Positions 16,629 to 25,734 of a DNA stretch of 64,000 nt are shown here, piece after piece. The notes beneath the pieces are model-generated. The model made no database searches. It was not told the origin of the DNA and was given only the letters and a program-made list of their open reading frames with translations. Both the position numbers and the translations under genes were made by a program. This stretch comes from an uncultured Alphaproteobacteria bacterium. Its GTDB lineage: Bacteria; Pseudomonadota; Alphaproteobacteria; Rhizobiales; Aestuariivirgaceae. Within the stretch, counting starts at the first letter, position 1; each line of letters opens with the position of its first letter. The DNA lies in NCBI GenBank assembly GCA_945957365.1, contig CAMFKI010000006.1, forward strand, positions 62,001 to 126,000, read 5' to 3'.

Positions 16629-17456
16629 TCACTTGACCGCGCCCGAGGTGAGACCCCGGATCAGCTGGCGGGAGAAGATGACGTAGAGGAGAAGGACCGG
16701 CACGATGGCGGTGGAGAGTGCGGCAAGCACCGCGTTCCAGTCGGTGATGTATTGCCCGAGGAACTGCTGGACGCCGAGCGTGATGGTCTGCTTGCCGCCG
16801 GCGGGTGCGAGGAGCAGCGGGAACCACAGGTCGTTCCACACCGGGATCATGGTGAAGACGGCGACCGTTGCCATGGCCGGGCGGATGAGCGGCAGGATAA
16901 TGTGGAAGAAGATGTTGTATTCGGAGAGCCCGTCGCAGCGCGCGGCCTCGCGCAGGTCCTTCGGGATCTGGGCGATGAATTCGGACAGGATGAAGATGGC
17001 GAGCGGCAGGTTCTGCGCGGTGTAGACGAGGATCAAGGCTGTGAGCGTGTTGATGAGGTTGATCTCGGCGACGAGCTGGATGATGGCGACGGAGCCCAGC
17101 CGGATCGGCACCATGATGCCGATCGACAGGAACAGCGCCAGCAGCGTGTTCCAGCGGAACTTGTATTCGGTGAGCGCCCAGGCGGCCATGGCGCCGAAGA
17201 GCAGCGTGAAGAAGATGGTGCCGACGGTCACCGTGATCGAGTTCAGGTAATAGAAGGGCAGCGAGCTGTCGCCGAAGACCTTGGTATAGCCGACGGGATC
17301 GAAGTTCGATGGCATGGGCGGCCGGAGCGGCGTGTTGAAGATGGCACGCCTCGCCTTGAAGGAGTTCATCACCACCAGCACGATGGGGAAGAGCGCCAAC
17401 AGCGTGTAGAGCCCCAGGATCGCGTGGACGGCGAAGGCCGAGAGGGGTTTTCGCAT
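16629..17456 (-). CDS. Sugar ABC transporter permease, MalG type
   Basis: A 275-residue inner-membrane permease with six predicted helices and the EAA loop EAARCDGLSEYNIFFHIILP near residue 180, which docks on the ATPase. The LNSITVT segment and the C-terminal RQLIRGLTSGAVK are typical of CUT1 MalG-like subunits. Its ATG overlaps the previous permease stop (TGATG). Confidence 0.94.
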   Translation of the reverse strand: MRKPLSAFAVHAILGLYTLLALFPIVLVVMNSFKARRAIFNTPLRPPMPSNFDPVGYTKVFGDSSLPFYYLNSITVTVGTIFFTLLFGAMAAWALTEYKFRWNTLLALFLSIGIMVPIRLGSVAIIQLVAEINLINTLTALILVYTAQNLPLAIFILSEFIAQIPKDLREAARCDGLSEYNIFFHIILPLIRPAMATVAVFTMIPVWNDLWFPLLLAPAGGKQTITLGVQQFLGQYITDWNAVLAALSTAIVPVLLLYVIFSRQLIRGLTSGAVK

Positions 17457-18406
17457 CAGAAGCTGTACCTCTGGATGCGGCGCTGCACGAGGAAGAGATA
17501 GGCCATGACGCCGATGAGGATGATGATGAGCATCATCGTGGCGATGGTGGAACCCATGGACGGGTTGCCGAGCTGCAGCTGGTTGCCGAAGAAGGTGCGG
17601 TAGAACAGCGTGCCCATGATGTCGGTCGAGAAGTTGGGGCCGGCGAGCGCGCCCTTCATCGCGTAGATCAGGTCGAATGCATTGAAGTTGTTGACGAAGG
17701 TCAGGATGGAGACAAGCCCGATGGTGGGCCAGATCAAGGGCAGCTTGACCCAGACGAAGGCCTGGAACTGGTTGAGCCCGTCGACGGTGGCGGCATCGAT
17801 CAGTTCATCCGGGATTGCCAGCAGAGCGGTGTAGATCAGGATCATCGGGATGCCGACGAACTGCCACACCGAGATGAGCGACACGGTGATCAGTGCGGAT
17901 GATTCAACGCCCAGCCATGGCGCGAAGAGGAAGCCCAGCCCGAAGAAGGCGAGGAACATCTTGGCGATGCCCCACAAGGGCGAGAGGATGAGCTGCCACG
18001 AGAAGCCGATCACCACCACGGAGAGCATGGTGGGCATGAAGATCAGTGTGCGGTAGGCCGAGCGGAAGCGCAGCTGCTTCAGGCTGAGCAGTGCCGCGAG
18101 CAGCAGCCCGATCGGGTTCTGCACGCACATGTGGATGAGGAAGAAGACGAAGTTGTTGCGAAGCGCGTTCCAGAACGGGCCGGACCAGGTGGGGTCCGTC
18201 AGCAGCGTGTGAAAATTGCCGAGGCCGGCCCACAGGGAGCTGCCATCGGCCTCGCGGCTGTAGAAGGAATTGAGGATGGTGGCGAGCAGCGGATAGATCG
18301 AGAACAGCGAATAGACCAGGACCGCCGGACCGAGAAAGAACACGAGGAGCCGCAGGTAGGTGCCCCGCGCCATGCCGACCAGTCCGCTGTGCTGCTCCTG
18401 TGCCAT
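17456..18406 (-). CDS. Sugar ABC transporter permease, MalF type
   Basis: A 316-residue permease with six predicted helices, an N-terminal FFLGPAVLVYSLFSIYPLLA helix and the EAA-type loop DAATVDGLNQFQAFVWVKLP. It forms the channel with the MalG-type subunit. It is separated from the substrate-binding gene by a perfect hairpin (18421-18448), expected to make the binding protein more abundant than the permeases. Confidence 0.93.
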   Translation of the reverse strand: MAQEQHSGLVGMARGTYLRLLVFFLGPAVLVYSLFSIYPLLATILNSFYSREADGSSLWAGLGNFHTLLTDPTWSGPFWNALRNNFVFFLIHMCVQNPIGLLLAALLSLKQLRFRSAYRTLIFMPTMLSVVVIGFSWQLILSPLWGIAKMFLAFFGLGFLFAPWLGVESSALITVSLISVWQFVGIPMILIYTALLAIPDELIDAATVDGLNQFQAFVWVKLPLIWPTIGLVSILTFVNNFNAFDLIYAMKGALAGPNFSTDIMGTLFYRTFFGNQLQLGNPSMGSTIATMMLIIILIGVMAYLFLVQRRIQRYSF

Positions 18407-18420
18407 CCCGGAAGACAGAA

Positions 18421-18448
18421 GGGCCGCATGCGGTCAAGCATGCGGCCC
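18421..18448 (-). promoter_or_regulatory. Perfect intercistronic hairpin between binding protein and permeases
   Basis: GGGCCGCATGC (18421-18431) and GCATGCGGCCC (18438-18448) form an 11-base perfect stem with a six-base loop in the 53-base gap. No T-tract follows. Such hairpins in ABC operons stabilise the upstream binding-protein mRNA; that role is inferred by analogy with malE-malF. Confidence 0.65.
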
Positions 18449-18459
18449 ATCGCGTCTGT

Positions 18460-19716
18460 TTACTTCTGCTGCGGCGCGTACCACTTGGCGAGGCCATCCT
18501 GCAGCTGCTTCGCCGCGGCTTCCGGCGTCATGGTGCCGTTGATCACCTGGGCCGAGACATTCCACATCTCGTTCTCGAGATTGGGCGTGCCGCGCGACAG
18601 GATCTGGTAGGAGTTGCGGATCGTCGACTTGCACTCGTTGCGCCAGTTGACGAAGGTCTGCGCCACGTCGTCATTGAGCGAGATCTTGGCGTTGGAGAGC
18701 GGGAAGAAGCCCGGCAGCTCGTTGCCGAGGATGTTGGCGAATTCCTCGGACCCGATCCATTCCAGGAACACCTTGGCATCGGCCGGATTCTTGGTTTTGG
18801 CGTTCATGCCGATGCCCATGTCGGTGTGGTCCGAGATGAAGCATTCGGTGGCGCCGGCCGGCAGCGGCGGCTTGAAGGCACCCATGTTGATCTTCTGGGC
18901 GCGGAAGGTGGAAATGTCCCACGAGCCCGCCGCATAGATCGCACCCTTGCCGAGACCAAAGAGGTTCTGGCTGTCGGGATAGGTCTGGGCCTTGTAGCCG
19001 TCACCCAGATAGGGCGCCCACTTGGCGAGCGTCGCGAAGGTGTCGACATAGGGCTTGTCGGTGAGCTTCTGGGTGCCGGCGATCAGCGCCTTGCGGCCTT
19101 CCTCGCCCTTCCAGTAGTTGGGGCCGATGTTCTGGAAGCCCATGGTGGCGGCTTCCCACTGGTCGTTGGTGCCGAGCACGAGGGGCACATAGGTGCCGTT
19201 CTGCTTGATCTTCTCGAGCACGGCGAAGAATTCGTCCTCGGTCTTGGGCTCGGTCAGGCCCAGTTCCTTGAAGATGTCCTTGTTGTAGATGAAGCCGTGG
19301 ATCACCGAGGCCATGGGCACGCAGAAGGTGGTCTTGCCGTCATCCGTCGTCCAGGCGCTCTTCGCCACGTCGGAGAAGTTGCCCATGGTCGAGAGATCGT
19401 TGAGCGAGACGAGGTAGCCCTTGTTGTAGAGTTCGAGCGAAGCATCGAAGGGGCGGCAGGTGATGATGTCGCCGGCCGTTCCGCCCTCGAGCTTGGCGTT
19501 GAGGGCCGCGTTGTATTCCTTCGGCGCCGTCGGCGTGAACTCGATCTTGATGTCCGGATGCGCCTTCTCGAAGGCGGGGATGATCTTGTCCTTCCAGATC
19601 TGGGCGTCGTCGTTGCGCCAGCTCTCGATGGTCAGCGTGCCGGCCTGCGCCGCACCCGACAGCAGGAATGCGGCAGCAGCGCCGAGCAGCAGGGTCTTCA
19701 GTCCTTTGGTGAGCAT
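18460..19716 (-). CDS. Sugar ABC transporter substrate-binding protein
   Basis: A 418-residue periplasmic protein with signal peptide MLTKGLKTLLLGAAAAFLLS ending AQA-G, followed by the family 1 extracellular solute-binding fold (LTIESWRNDD, IPAFEKAHPDIKIEF, GTAGDIITCRPFD, AAGSWDIS). The ATG at 19716 has GGGAGG seven bases upstream; a longer frame would hide the signal peptide. Downstream of murQ and upstream of the permeases, it is the ligand-recognition part of the importer. Ligand not deducible, but operon mates suggest GlcNAc, MurNAc or their disaccharides. Confidence 0.93.
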   Translation of the reverse strand: MLTKGLKTLLLGAAAAFLLSGAAQAGTLTIESWRNDDAQIWKDKIIPAFEKAHPDIKIEFTPTAPKEYNAALNAKLEGGTAGDIITCRPFDASLELYNKGYLVSLNDLSTMGNFSDVAKSAWTTDDGKTTFCVPMASVIHGFIYNKDIFKELGLTEPKTEDEFFAVLEKIKQNGTYVPLVLGTNDQWEAATMGFQNIGPNYWKGEEGRKALIAGTQKLTDKPYVDTFATLAKWAPYLGDGYKAQTYPDSQNLFGLGKGAIYAAGSWDISTFRAQKINMGAFKPPLPAGATECFISDHTDMGIGMNAKTKNPADAKVFLEWIGSEEFANILGNELPGFFPLSNAKISLNDDVAQTFVNWRNECKSTIRNSYQILSRGTPNLENEMWNVSAQVINGTMTPEAAAKQLQDGLAKWYAPQQK

Positions 19717-19750
19717 GGTGGTCCTCCCGTTTGAAGTCTTCTGAGGGGCA

Positions 19751-20641
19751 TTATGTATCGCGAACGCGCGACATTGCCAGACGTAAGTTGCCGTCTGCGG
19801 TAGCCAGAAGCCGCTGCGCCGCAGCAATGTCCTTAGCACCCGCACACAGAAGCACGGCGGGCTTCACCTGGCCCTGTGCGGTTTCGAGCGCATGGGCGGC
19901 GCGGGTCTCGTCGACCCCAGCAATGGTGGCGATGATGCCGGCGGCACGGCGGCAGAGCTTGATGTTGCCGGTCTCGACATTGACCATCAGCCCGTCATGC
20001 ACCGCACCGAGCTTGATGTGGGTGAGGGTGGAGAGCAGGTTCAGCGCCGCCTTCTGCGCCGTGCCGGCGGCAAGCCGGGTGGACCCCGCGATCACCTCCG
20101 CCCCGGAGGGCAGCAGGATCTCGAGATCGGCGTTAGCGGCGAGCTTGGAGCCCGGATTGTTGACGACGGCGATGACGAAGGCACCCCTCTCGCGGGCGCG
20201 GCGGGCCGCGGCATTGGTGAAGGGGGTGGAGCCCGAGGCCGCCACGGTGATGAGCGTGTCGCCGGCGGTGAGGTCATCCGCCTGTGCGGCGCCGTCGGTC
20301 TCGTCATCCTCGGCATCGGCCAGCGTGTCGAACATCGCCGCACGGCCGCCGGCGATGAAGTAAAGAATTTTGCTCTCCGGCATGCCGAAGGTGGCGGGGA
20401 GTTCGGAGCCGTCCTGCACGGCCACGCGAATGGAGGTGCCCGCCCCGGCATAGGCGAGGCGGCCACCGGCGGCGAGGCGCTCGGCCAGGATGGTTGCGGC
20501 GCGGGAGATCGAGGGTGCGGCCTGCCGCACCGCGGCGATTGCGCGTTCCTGGCTGTCGAGCAGGGCGCCGAGGATGCGCGCATCGGGCCAGGTATCGATG
20601 CCGATGTAATTGCCGGTCTGCTCGGTCTGACGCTCTGCCAT
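19751..20641 (-). CDS. murQ: N-acetylmuramic acid 6-phosphate etherase
   Basis: This 296-residue SIS-fold protein has the MurQ hallmarks: GIDTWPDARILGALLDSQER near the N-terminus, YAGAGTSIRVAVQDGSELPA, a GDTLITVAASGSTPF loop and LLSTLTHIKLG followed by GLMVNV. It removes D-lactate from MurNAc-6-phosphate to give GlcNAc-6-phosphate, the step linking cell-wall sugar recovery to NagA. The ATG at 20641 is chosen because upstream residues lack family similarity. Divergent from the kinase gene across 67 bases and first gene of the transporter operon. Confidence 0.93.
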   Translation of the reverse strand: MAERQTEQTGNYIGIDTWPDARILGALLDSQERAIAAVRQAAPSISRAATILAERLAAGGRLAYAGAGTSIRVAVQDGSELPATFGMPESKILYFIAGGRAAMFDTLADAEDDETDGAAQADDLTAGDTLITVAASGSTPFTNAAARRARERGAFVIAVVNNPGSKLAANADLEILLPSGAEVIAGSTRLAAGTAQKAALNLLSTLTHIKLGAVHDGLMVNVETGNIKLCRRAAGIIATIAGVDETRAAHALETAQGQVKPAVLLCAGAKDIAAAQRLLATADGNLRLAMSRVRDT

Positions 20642-20648
20642 GGCTGCA

Positions 20649-20677
20649 ATAGAGTGGTGCTTCGGCCTCGAGGTCAA
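20649..20677 (-). promoter_or_regulatory. Candidate promoter for the murQ-ABC operon
   Basis: On the minus strand TTGACC (20677-20672), 17 bases, CTCTAT (20654-20649). The -35 is good and the -10 weak. It lies so close to the murQ ATG that the transcript would be nearly leaderless. Confidence 0.3.
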
Positions 20678-20708
20678 GGAGCTTTCCCTGCCCGCGTGAT
20701 TTGCTAGC

Positions 20709-21599
20709 ATGGCCGCCATGAGCAAGGGACCGTTCTTCCTGGGAATCGACGGCGGCGGCAGCCGCTGCCGCGCACGCATCCGCGATGCGCAAGGCACAGT
20801 TCTGGGCGAGGCGCTGGGCGGGGCCTCCAACATCTACCAGGATTTCAAGGGCGCCATCGCCACCATCATGGACACATCGCGCGAGGCCGCGACGGGTGCG
20901 GGCCTTCGCACCGAGGACATCCATGCAGGCCTCGGCATTGCCGGCATCGTGACCTCGGTGGGGGCCGACAAGATCGCCGAGGCCGCCCTGCCCTTCGCCA
21001 GCGTGATTGCCGACAATGATGCCTACGCCGCCTGCGTCGGCGCCTTCGGCGGCACCGATGGCGGCATCGTGATCGCCGGCACGGGCTCGATCGGCTTCGC
21101 GCTGGTCGGCGGCGAGCGCCACATGGTGGGCGGTTGGGGCTTCCAGCTCGGCGATCATGGCTCGGGCGCCTGGGTGGGCCACCATGCAGTGCGGCGCGCG
21201 GCGCTGGCTATCGACGGCCTGTTGCAGCCAACCCGGCTGGTGACGGAGGTGCTGTCGCGCACCGGGGGCAACCGGCTCGACCTGTCGCGCTGGTCGGAAC
21301 AGGCGAAGCCCAAGGACTATGCGCAGTTCGCGCCGCTGGTGTTCGAATGCGCGGCGCAGGGCGACGTTCAGGGCATGATGATCGTGATCGAGGGGGCGGC
21401 GGCGATTTCCAATCTCGGCCGGGCGCTGCTCGCACGCGGGGCGCGGCACATCTGCTTGCTCGGCGGGCTGGCGAAGGTCTATCCGCCCTATCTCGATGCC
21501 GACGTGAAGCTGGCGCTGGCGACGCCCCAGGCCGATGCCATCGATGGCGCCATCATGATGGCGCGTCGGGCGAATGGTTTGGTGGAGCGCTGGTCATGA
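20709..21599 (+). CDS. BadF/BadG-family amino-sugar kinase (GlcNAc/MurNAc kinase-like)
   Basis: This 296-residue ASKHA-fold kinase has phosphate-1 FLGIDGGGSRCRARI, phosphate-2-type IAGTGSIGFAL, GGWGFQLGDHGSGAW and adenosine motif ICLLGGLAKVYPPYL. The family includes N-acetylglucosamine kinases and the bacterial MurNAc/GlcNAc kinase MurK. Placed opposite murQ and ahead of SIS and nagA genes, it most likely phosphorylates imported GlcNAc or MurNAc at C6. ATGs at 20709 and 20718 are both possible; neither has a strong Shine-Dalgarno. Confidence 0.88.
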   Translation: MAAMSKGPFFLGIDGGGSRCRARIRDAQGTVLGEALGGASNIYQDFKGAIATIMDTSREAATGAGLRTEDIHAGLGIAGIVTSVGADKIAEAALPFASVIADNDAYAACVGAFGGTDGGIVIAGTGSIGFALVGGERHMVGGWGFQLGDHGSGAWVGHHAVRRAALAIDGLLQPTRLVTEVLSRTGGNRLDLSRWSEQAKPKDYAQFAPLVFECAAQGDVQGMMIVIEGAAAISNLGRALLARGARHICLLGGLAKVYPPYLDADVKLALATPQADAIDGAIMMARRANGLVERWS

Positions 21600-22597
21600 G
21601 CCTGATGGCGCAGGAGGCGGCGGAGGCGCCCGAGGCGGTTGCGCGCTTCCTCGACCGCAATGCGCGGGCTCTGCAGGAGCTGGGCGCAAGGTTGCGGCTG
21701 AGCTGGCCGCCGGTGGTGCTGACCTCGGCCCGCGGCAGCTCCGATAACGCGGCGGGCTATTTCAAATATCTCTGCGAGATCGTGACCGGGGTGCCCTGTG
21801 CCTCGGTGGGGGCTTCGGTGGTGTCCGTCTATGGTGGCAGGCTGAAGGCACAAGGGTCGCTGTGCCTCACCATCTCGCAGTCGGGCCAGAGCCCGGACAT
21901 CGTGGCGCTGCAGCGGGCGGCGAAACAGGCCGGGGCGGTGACAGTGGCGTTGGTGAATGTCGAAGACTCGCCCGCCGCACAGAACGCCGACATCTGCCTC
22001 GCGCTGCATGCCGGGGCGGAGAAGAGCGTCGCCGCGACCAAGAGCTTCATCGTGTCCTGTGCCGCCGCCGCGGCGATCGTGGCGCAGTGGTCGGGCGACG
22101 AAGCCCTGCAGGCGGCGGTGGCGCGGCTGCCGCAGAGTCTTGGCGAGGCCGTACGCATCACATGGCCGGGCTTTACCGACTTTGCGCGCGAGGCGGCCTC
22201 GCTCTTCGTTCTCGGGCGCGGGCCCGCCTACCCCATCGCGCAGGAGACGGCGCTGAAGCTGAAGGAGACCTGCGCCATCCATGCCGAGGCCTATTCGGTG
22301 GCCGAGGTGATGCATGGGCCATGGGAGCTGATGGGGCAGGATTTCCCGGTGCTGATCTATGCACCCGACGATGCGGCGCGCGCCAACACGCGCGAGGCCG
22401 CCGCCAAGATGCGCGGCACGGGGGCGGACGTGCAGGTGGTGGGCGACGCCCTGCCCTTCGCCGCCACCGGGCACCCGTTGCTCGACCCGATTAGCATGAT
22501 CGCCACCGCCTACATGCAGATCGAGCGGGTGGCGGTTTCGCTGGGGCGCGACCCGGACCGGCCGCGGCTGCTCAAGAAGGTGACGGAGACGCTGTGA
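21596..22597 (+). CDS. SIS-domain aminosugar isomerase/deaminase (GlmS C-terminal/NagB-II-like)
   Basis: A 333-residue protein made of two SIS domains: TSARGSSDNAAGYFKYLCE and TISQSGQSPDIVALQRA in the first, FVLGRGPAYPIAQETALKLK with EAYSVAEVMHGP in the second. It lacks the glutamine amidotransferase domain of GlmS. Such stand-alone proteins act as glucosamine-6-phosphate deaminases (NagB-II) or AgaS-type isomerases. Between a sugar kinase and nagA, conversion of GlcN-6-P to fructose-6-P is the likely role. The ATG overlaps the kinase stop (ATGA). Confidence 0.9.
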   Translation: MSLMAQEAAEAPEAVARFLDRNARALQELGARLRLSWPPVVLTSARGSSDNAAGYFKYLCEIVTGVPCASVGASVVSVYGGRLKAQGSLCLTISQSGQSPDIVALQRAAKQAGAVTVALVNVEDSPAAQNADICLALHAGAEKSVAATKSFIVSCAAAAAIVAQWSGDEALQAAVARLPQSLGEAVRITWPGFTDFAREAASLFVLGRGPAYPIAQETALKLKETCAIHAEAYSVAEVMHGPWELMGQDFPVLIYAPDDAARANTREAAAKMRGTGADVQVVGDALPFAATGHPLLDPISMIATAYMQIERVAVSLGRDPDRPRLLKKVTETL

Positions 22598-23727
22598 TGG
22601 CCCTTGCGCTGACGGGTGCCCGCATCTTCACCGGCGAGGATTTCCTCGAGCGCCATGCGGTGGTGATCGAGGGTGCGCGCATCGTGAAGGTCGTGCCCGA
22701 GGCGGAGGTCGGCGCGGCAACGCGCCACGACCTCCGCGGCGGGCTGCTGGCGCCGGGCTTCATCGACGTGCAGGTGAATGGCGGCGGCGGCGCACTGCTG
22801 AATGACAATCCCAGCGTCGAGACGGTGCGGACGATCGCCACATCGCACCGGCGTTTCGGCACGGTGGGCATGCTGCCGACCGTCATCACCGATGCGCCGA
22901 AGGTGATCGCGCAGGCGGTCGACAGTGTGGCCCGCGCCATGGCCGAGGGCGTGCCGGGCGTTCTCGGCATTCACATCGAGGGACCCTTCCTCGACGTTGC
23001 GCGGAAGGGTGCGCATGCGGCGCGCTTCATCCGCGAGATGGAGGAGGCCGACGCCGATGCCATGGCGGGTTTTGCCATGCATTGCCCGGTGATGCTGACG
23101 CTGGCACCCAACAGGGTGAAGCCGGCGCTCATACAACGACTGACGCAGGCGGGCGTGCTGGTGAGCCTCGGGCATTCGGATGCGAGCTATGCCGAGGCGC
23201 GGCAGGCGCTGGATGCCGGCGCGCGATCGATCACCCATCTCTACAATGCGATGAGCCAGATGACGGGGCGCGAACCGGGGCTCGCGGGCGCGGCGCTGGC
23301 GGACCAGGAGAGCTATGTCGGCATCATCGCCGATGGGCACCATGTGCATGATGCCTCCCTTAAGGTGGCCTTCGCGGCGAAACCCTCCTCGCGCATGATG
23401 CTGATCACCGACGCCATGCCGACGGCGGCAGGAGGGCCTGACCGTTTCGAGCTGCAGGGCCGCATGGTGACGCGCAGCAACGGGCGACTCTCGCTCGAGG
23501 ATGGCACGCTGGCGGGCTCCGACCTCACGATGGACGCCGCCGTGCGCCATTGCGTGGAGAGATTGGGGCTCGATCTTGCGACCGTGCTGCGCATGGCGTC
23601 GCTGAGCCCGGCTGCCTTCCTGCGCCGCGCGCATGAACTGGGGCGCATCGCACCGGACTATCGCGCCAGCCTCGTGCTGCTCGACGACAAACTGCAAGTG
23701 AAGCAAACGTGGATCGACGGACAATGA
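22597..23727 (+). CDS. nagA: N-acetylglucosamine-6-phosphate deacetylase
   Basis: A 376-residue amidohydrolase with APGFIDVQVNGGGG, metal and catalytic motifs HIEGPFLDVARKGAH, SLGHSDASY, THLYNAMSQM and ITDAMPTA. It deacetylates GlcNAc-6-P to GlcN-6-P plus acetate, joining the products of MurQ and the kinase to the SIS deaminase. The ATG at 22597 shares its A with the previous stop codon (TGATG); a GTG three bases earlier is possible. Confidence 0.95.
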   Translation: MALALTGARIFTGEDFLERHAVVIEGARIVKVVPEAEVGAATRHDLRGGLLAPGFIDVQVNGGGGALLNDNPSVETVRTIATSHRRFGTVGMLPTVITDAPKVIAQAVDSVARAMAEGVPGVLGIHIEGPFLDVARKGAHAARFIREMEEADADAMAGFAMHCPVMLTLAPNRVKPALIQRLTQAGVLVSLGHSDASYAEARQALDAGARSITHLYNAMSQMTGREPGLAGAALADQESYVGIIADGHHVHDASLKVAFAAKPSSRMMLITDAMPTAAGGPDRFELQGRMVTRSNGRLSLEDGTLAGSDLTMDAAVRHCVERLGLDLATVLRMASLSPAAFLRRAHELGRIAPDYRASLVLLDDKLQVKQTWIDGQ

Positions 23728-24788
23728 AGCAGATCAGGGTGCTCGTCGTGGGGCTGGGCAACATGGGGATCAGCCATGCGCGGGCCTACAAGGCCATCGA
23801 GGGCTTCGAGATCGCGGGGCTGTGCAGCCGTAACATTGCCGAACGAAAGGACATCGCGGAAGAATTCCCGGGCGTGGCGCAGTTCAACGATTATGCCGAG
23901 GCGCTCGCCGCGCTGAAGCCCGATGCCGTTTCGATCAACACCTGGCCCGACACCCATGCCAATTATGCGCGGATGGCGCTGGAAGCGGGGGCGCATGTGT
24001 TCATCGAGAAGCCGCTGGCGGACACGGTGGCGGAGGCTGAAGACATCGCGAAGTTGGCGAAGGCCAAGGGTCTGAAGCTGGTCATCGGCTATATCCTGCG
24101 GGTGCATCCGTCCTGGGTGAAGTTCGTGGAGGTGGGGCGAACGCTCGGCAAGCCGCTGGTCATGCGTATGAACTTGAATCAGCAATCCTCCGGTGCACAG
24201 TGGCAGGTGCACCGGCACCTGATGAATTCGATCAGCCCCATCGTCGACTGCGGTGTGCACTACGTCGACGTGATGTGCCAGGTGACGGGGGCCAGCCCCA
24301 CGAGCGTGCATGCGGTGGGGGCCAGGCTCACCTCCGAGATCGATGCGAAGATGTATAATTACGGCCACCTGCACGTGACCTTCGATGACGGATCGGTGGG
24401 CTGGTACGAAGCGGGCTGGGGGCCAATGATGAGCGAGACCGCCTTCTTCGTGAAGGACATGATCGGGCCCAAGGGCTCGGTCTCGATCGCCATAGAGGAA
24501 TCGAAGACACAGTCGGCCGACGTCGACAGCCACACGAAGACGTCGGCACTGCGTGTGCACCATGCGTCGCTCAACCCGGAAGGCCACTTCGTGACGCCGG
24601 ACGAGATCATCCGCATGGACGACGAACCGGGGCACCAGGAGCTGTGCAACCGCGAGCAGAAGCTGTTCCTCGACGCGATCCGCAATGACCGCGACATGGA
24701 CAGCCACGTGGAGGATGCCATCAACTCGCTGCGCATCGTGCTGGCGGCGGACCACAGCGTGCGCACGGGCGAGGTGGTGCGGCTGTGA
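23724..24788 (+). CDS. Gfo/Idh/MocA-family oxidoreductase
   Basis: A 354-residue protein with N-terminal Rossmann fold (RVLVVGLGNMGISHARAY), the EKPLADTVAEAE motif of the family, and a C-terminal alpha/beta domain (GHLHVTFDDGSVGWYEAGWG). NAD(P)-dependent sugar or inositol oxidation is usual. In this operon it may modify an amino-sugar derivative or lactate-linked sugar; substrate unknown. The ATG at 23724 overlaps the nagA stop (ATGA). Confidence 0.9.
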   Translation: MKQIRVLVVGLGNMGISHARAYKAIEGFEIAGLCSRNIAERKDIAEEFPGVAQFNDYAEALAALKPDAVSINTWPDTHANYARMALEAGAHVFIEKPLADTVAEAEDIAKLAKAKGLKLVIGYILRVHPSWVKFVEVGRTLGKPLVMRMNLNQQSSGAQWQVHRHLMNSISPIVDCGVHYVDVMCQVTGASPTSVHAVGARLTSEIDAKMYNYGHLHVTFDDGSVGWYEAGWGPMMSETAFFVKDMIGPKGSVSIAIEESKTQSADVDSHTKTSALRVHHASLNPEGHFVTPDEIIRMDDEPGHQELCNREQKLFLDAIRNDRDMDSHVEDAINSLRIVLAADHSVRTGEVVRL

Positions 24789-25645
24789 AGCTTCTCGGCG
24801 CGGTGAGCGAGGGGAGCGGCGCCATCAACGAGGATGGCTTCGGCTGGCTCGGCACCGCGGACGACATCTCTGCCGCATGGATCTTCGATGGCGTCACCGG
24901 CATCAACGAGCAGACTTGCCTGGGTGACGGCACGGATGCACGCTGGCTGGTGATGCGGGCCGATGCACGGCTCGTGGAGCTTGCCGCGCGCGACGTGCCG
25001 CTTGCTGCACTGCTCGCGCAACTGGTGGCGGGGCTGACCGCGGACTTCGCCGAGGCCAGTGCCGGCAAGGACATTCCCGCCGACTACGATCCGCCGGCCG
25101 CCTGCCTGGTGCTGGTGAAACGCTACGGCTCTTCCTGGCAGGCGCTGCGGTTGGGCGACTCCTGCCTCATCGCGCGCGACGGCGATGGCCGTCACCGCAT
25201 CCACGCCGCCTCGCCCAACAACGTGCTCGACACCTGGCTGACGCGCGAAGTGGGCAAGCGCAGGGAGGCAGGGGTGTCGGATGTCAAGGCGCTGCTTGCC
25301 GCGTTCACCCCGCAGTTGCGGGCGGGCCGCGCCAGGCGCAACCAGCCCGGCGGCTATTCGATTCTCGAGGCAAGCCACACCGCGCTGGCGATGCCGGAGA
25401 TCATCGATCTCGGCAATCCGGCCGAGATTCTGCTCTGCACCGACGGCTATTACCGGGCGGTCGACCACTATGGCCTGTACGACGATGCCGGACTGCTCGA
25501 TGCCAGCGCGCGGGGCGTGGCAGACGTGCTGGCCGCGTTGCGGCGCAGCGAAGCGGACGATCCGGATTGCACGCGCCACCCGCGCTTCAAGCCGGCGGAT
25601 GACGCGACGGCGGTCATGCTCGGACGCCGCCGCAACTTCGCCTAG
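24785..25645 (+). CDS. PP2C-type phosphatase domain protein
   Basis: A 286-residue protein with PPM-family features: NEDGFGWL (metal-binding Asp), AAWIFDGVTGIN, LRLGDSCLIAR, LLCTDGYYRAVDHYG and DDATAVMLG. The usual GDG-x-GG box is reduced to GVTG, so it is a divergent member that could be a Ser/Thr phosphatase or a small-molecule phosphatase. It starts at GTG overlapping the oxidoreductase stop (GTGA) and is the last gene of the amino-sugar operon. Signalling phosphatases are not standard in GlcNAc/MurNAc operons. Confidence 0.8.
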   Translation: MKLLGAVSEGSGAINEDGFGWLGTADDISAAWIFDGVTGINEQTCLGDGTDARWLVMRADARLVELAARDVPLAALLAQLVAGLTADFAEASAGKDIPADYDPPAACLVLVKRYGSSWQALRLGDSCLIARDGDGRHRIHAASPNNVLDTWLTREVGKRREAGVSDVKALLAAFTPQLRAGRARRNQPGGYSILEASHTALAMPEIIDLGNPAEILLCTDGYYRAVDHYGLYDDAGLLDASARGVADVLAALRRSEADDPDCTRHPRFKPADDATAVMLGRRRNFA

Positions 25646-25734
25646 CCATTTGGCGACAGGATGCAGCCTCCGGGTTGCTTTCGGCTGCAAAGGCGTTTTA
25701 ATCGGGAGGTCCCAAACGCACCGCAGAGGTTCAG

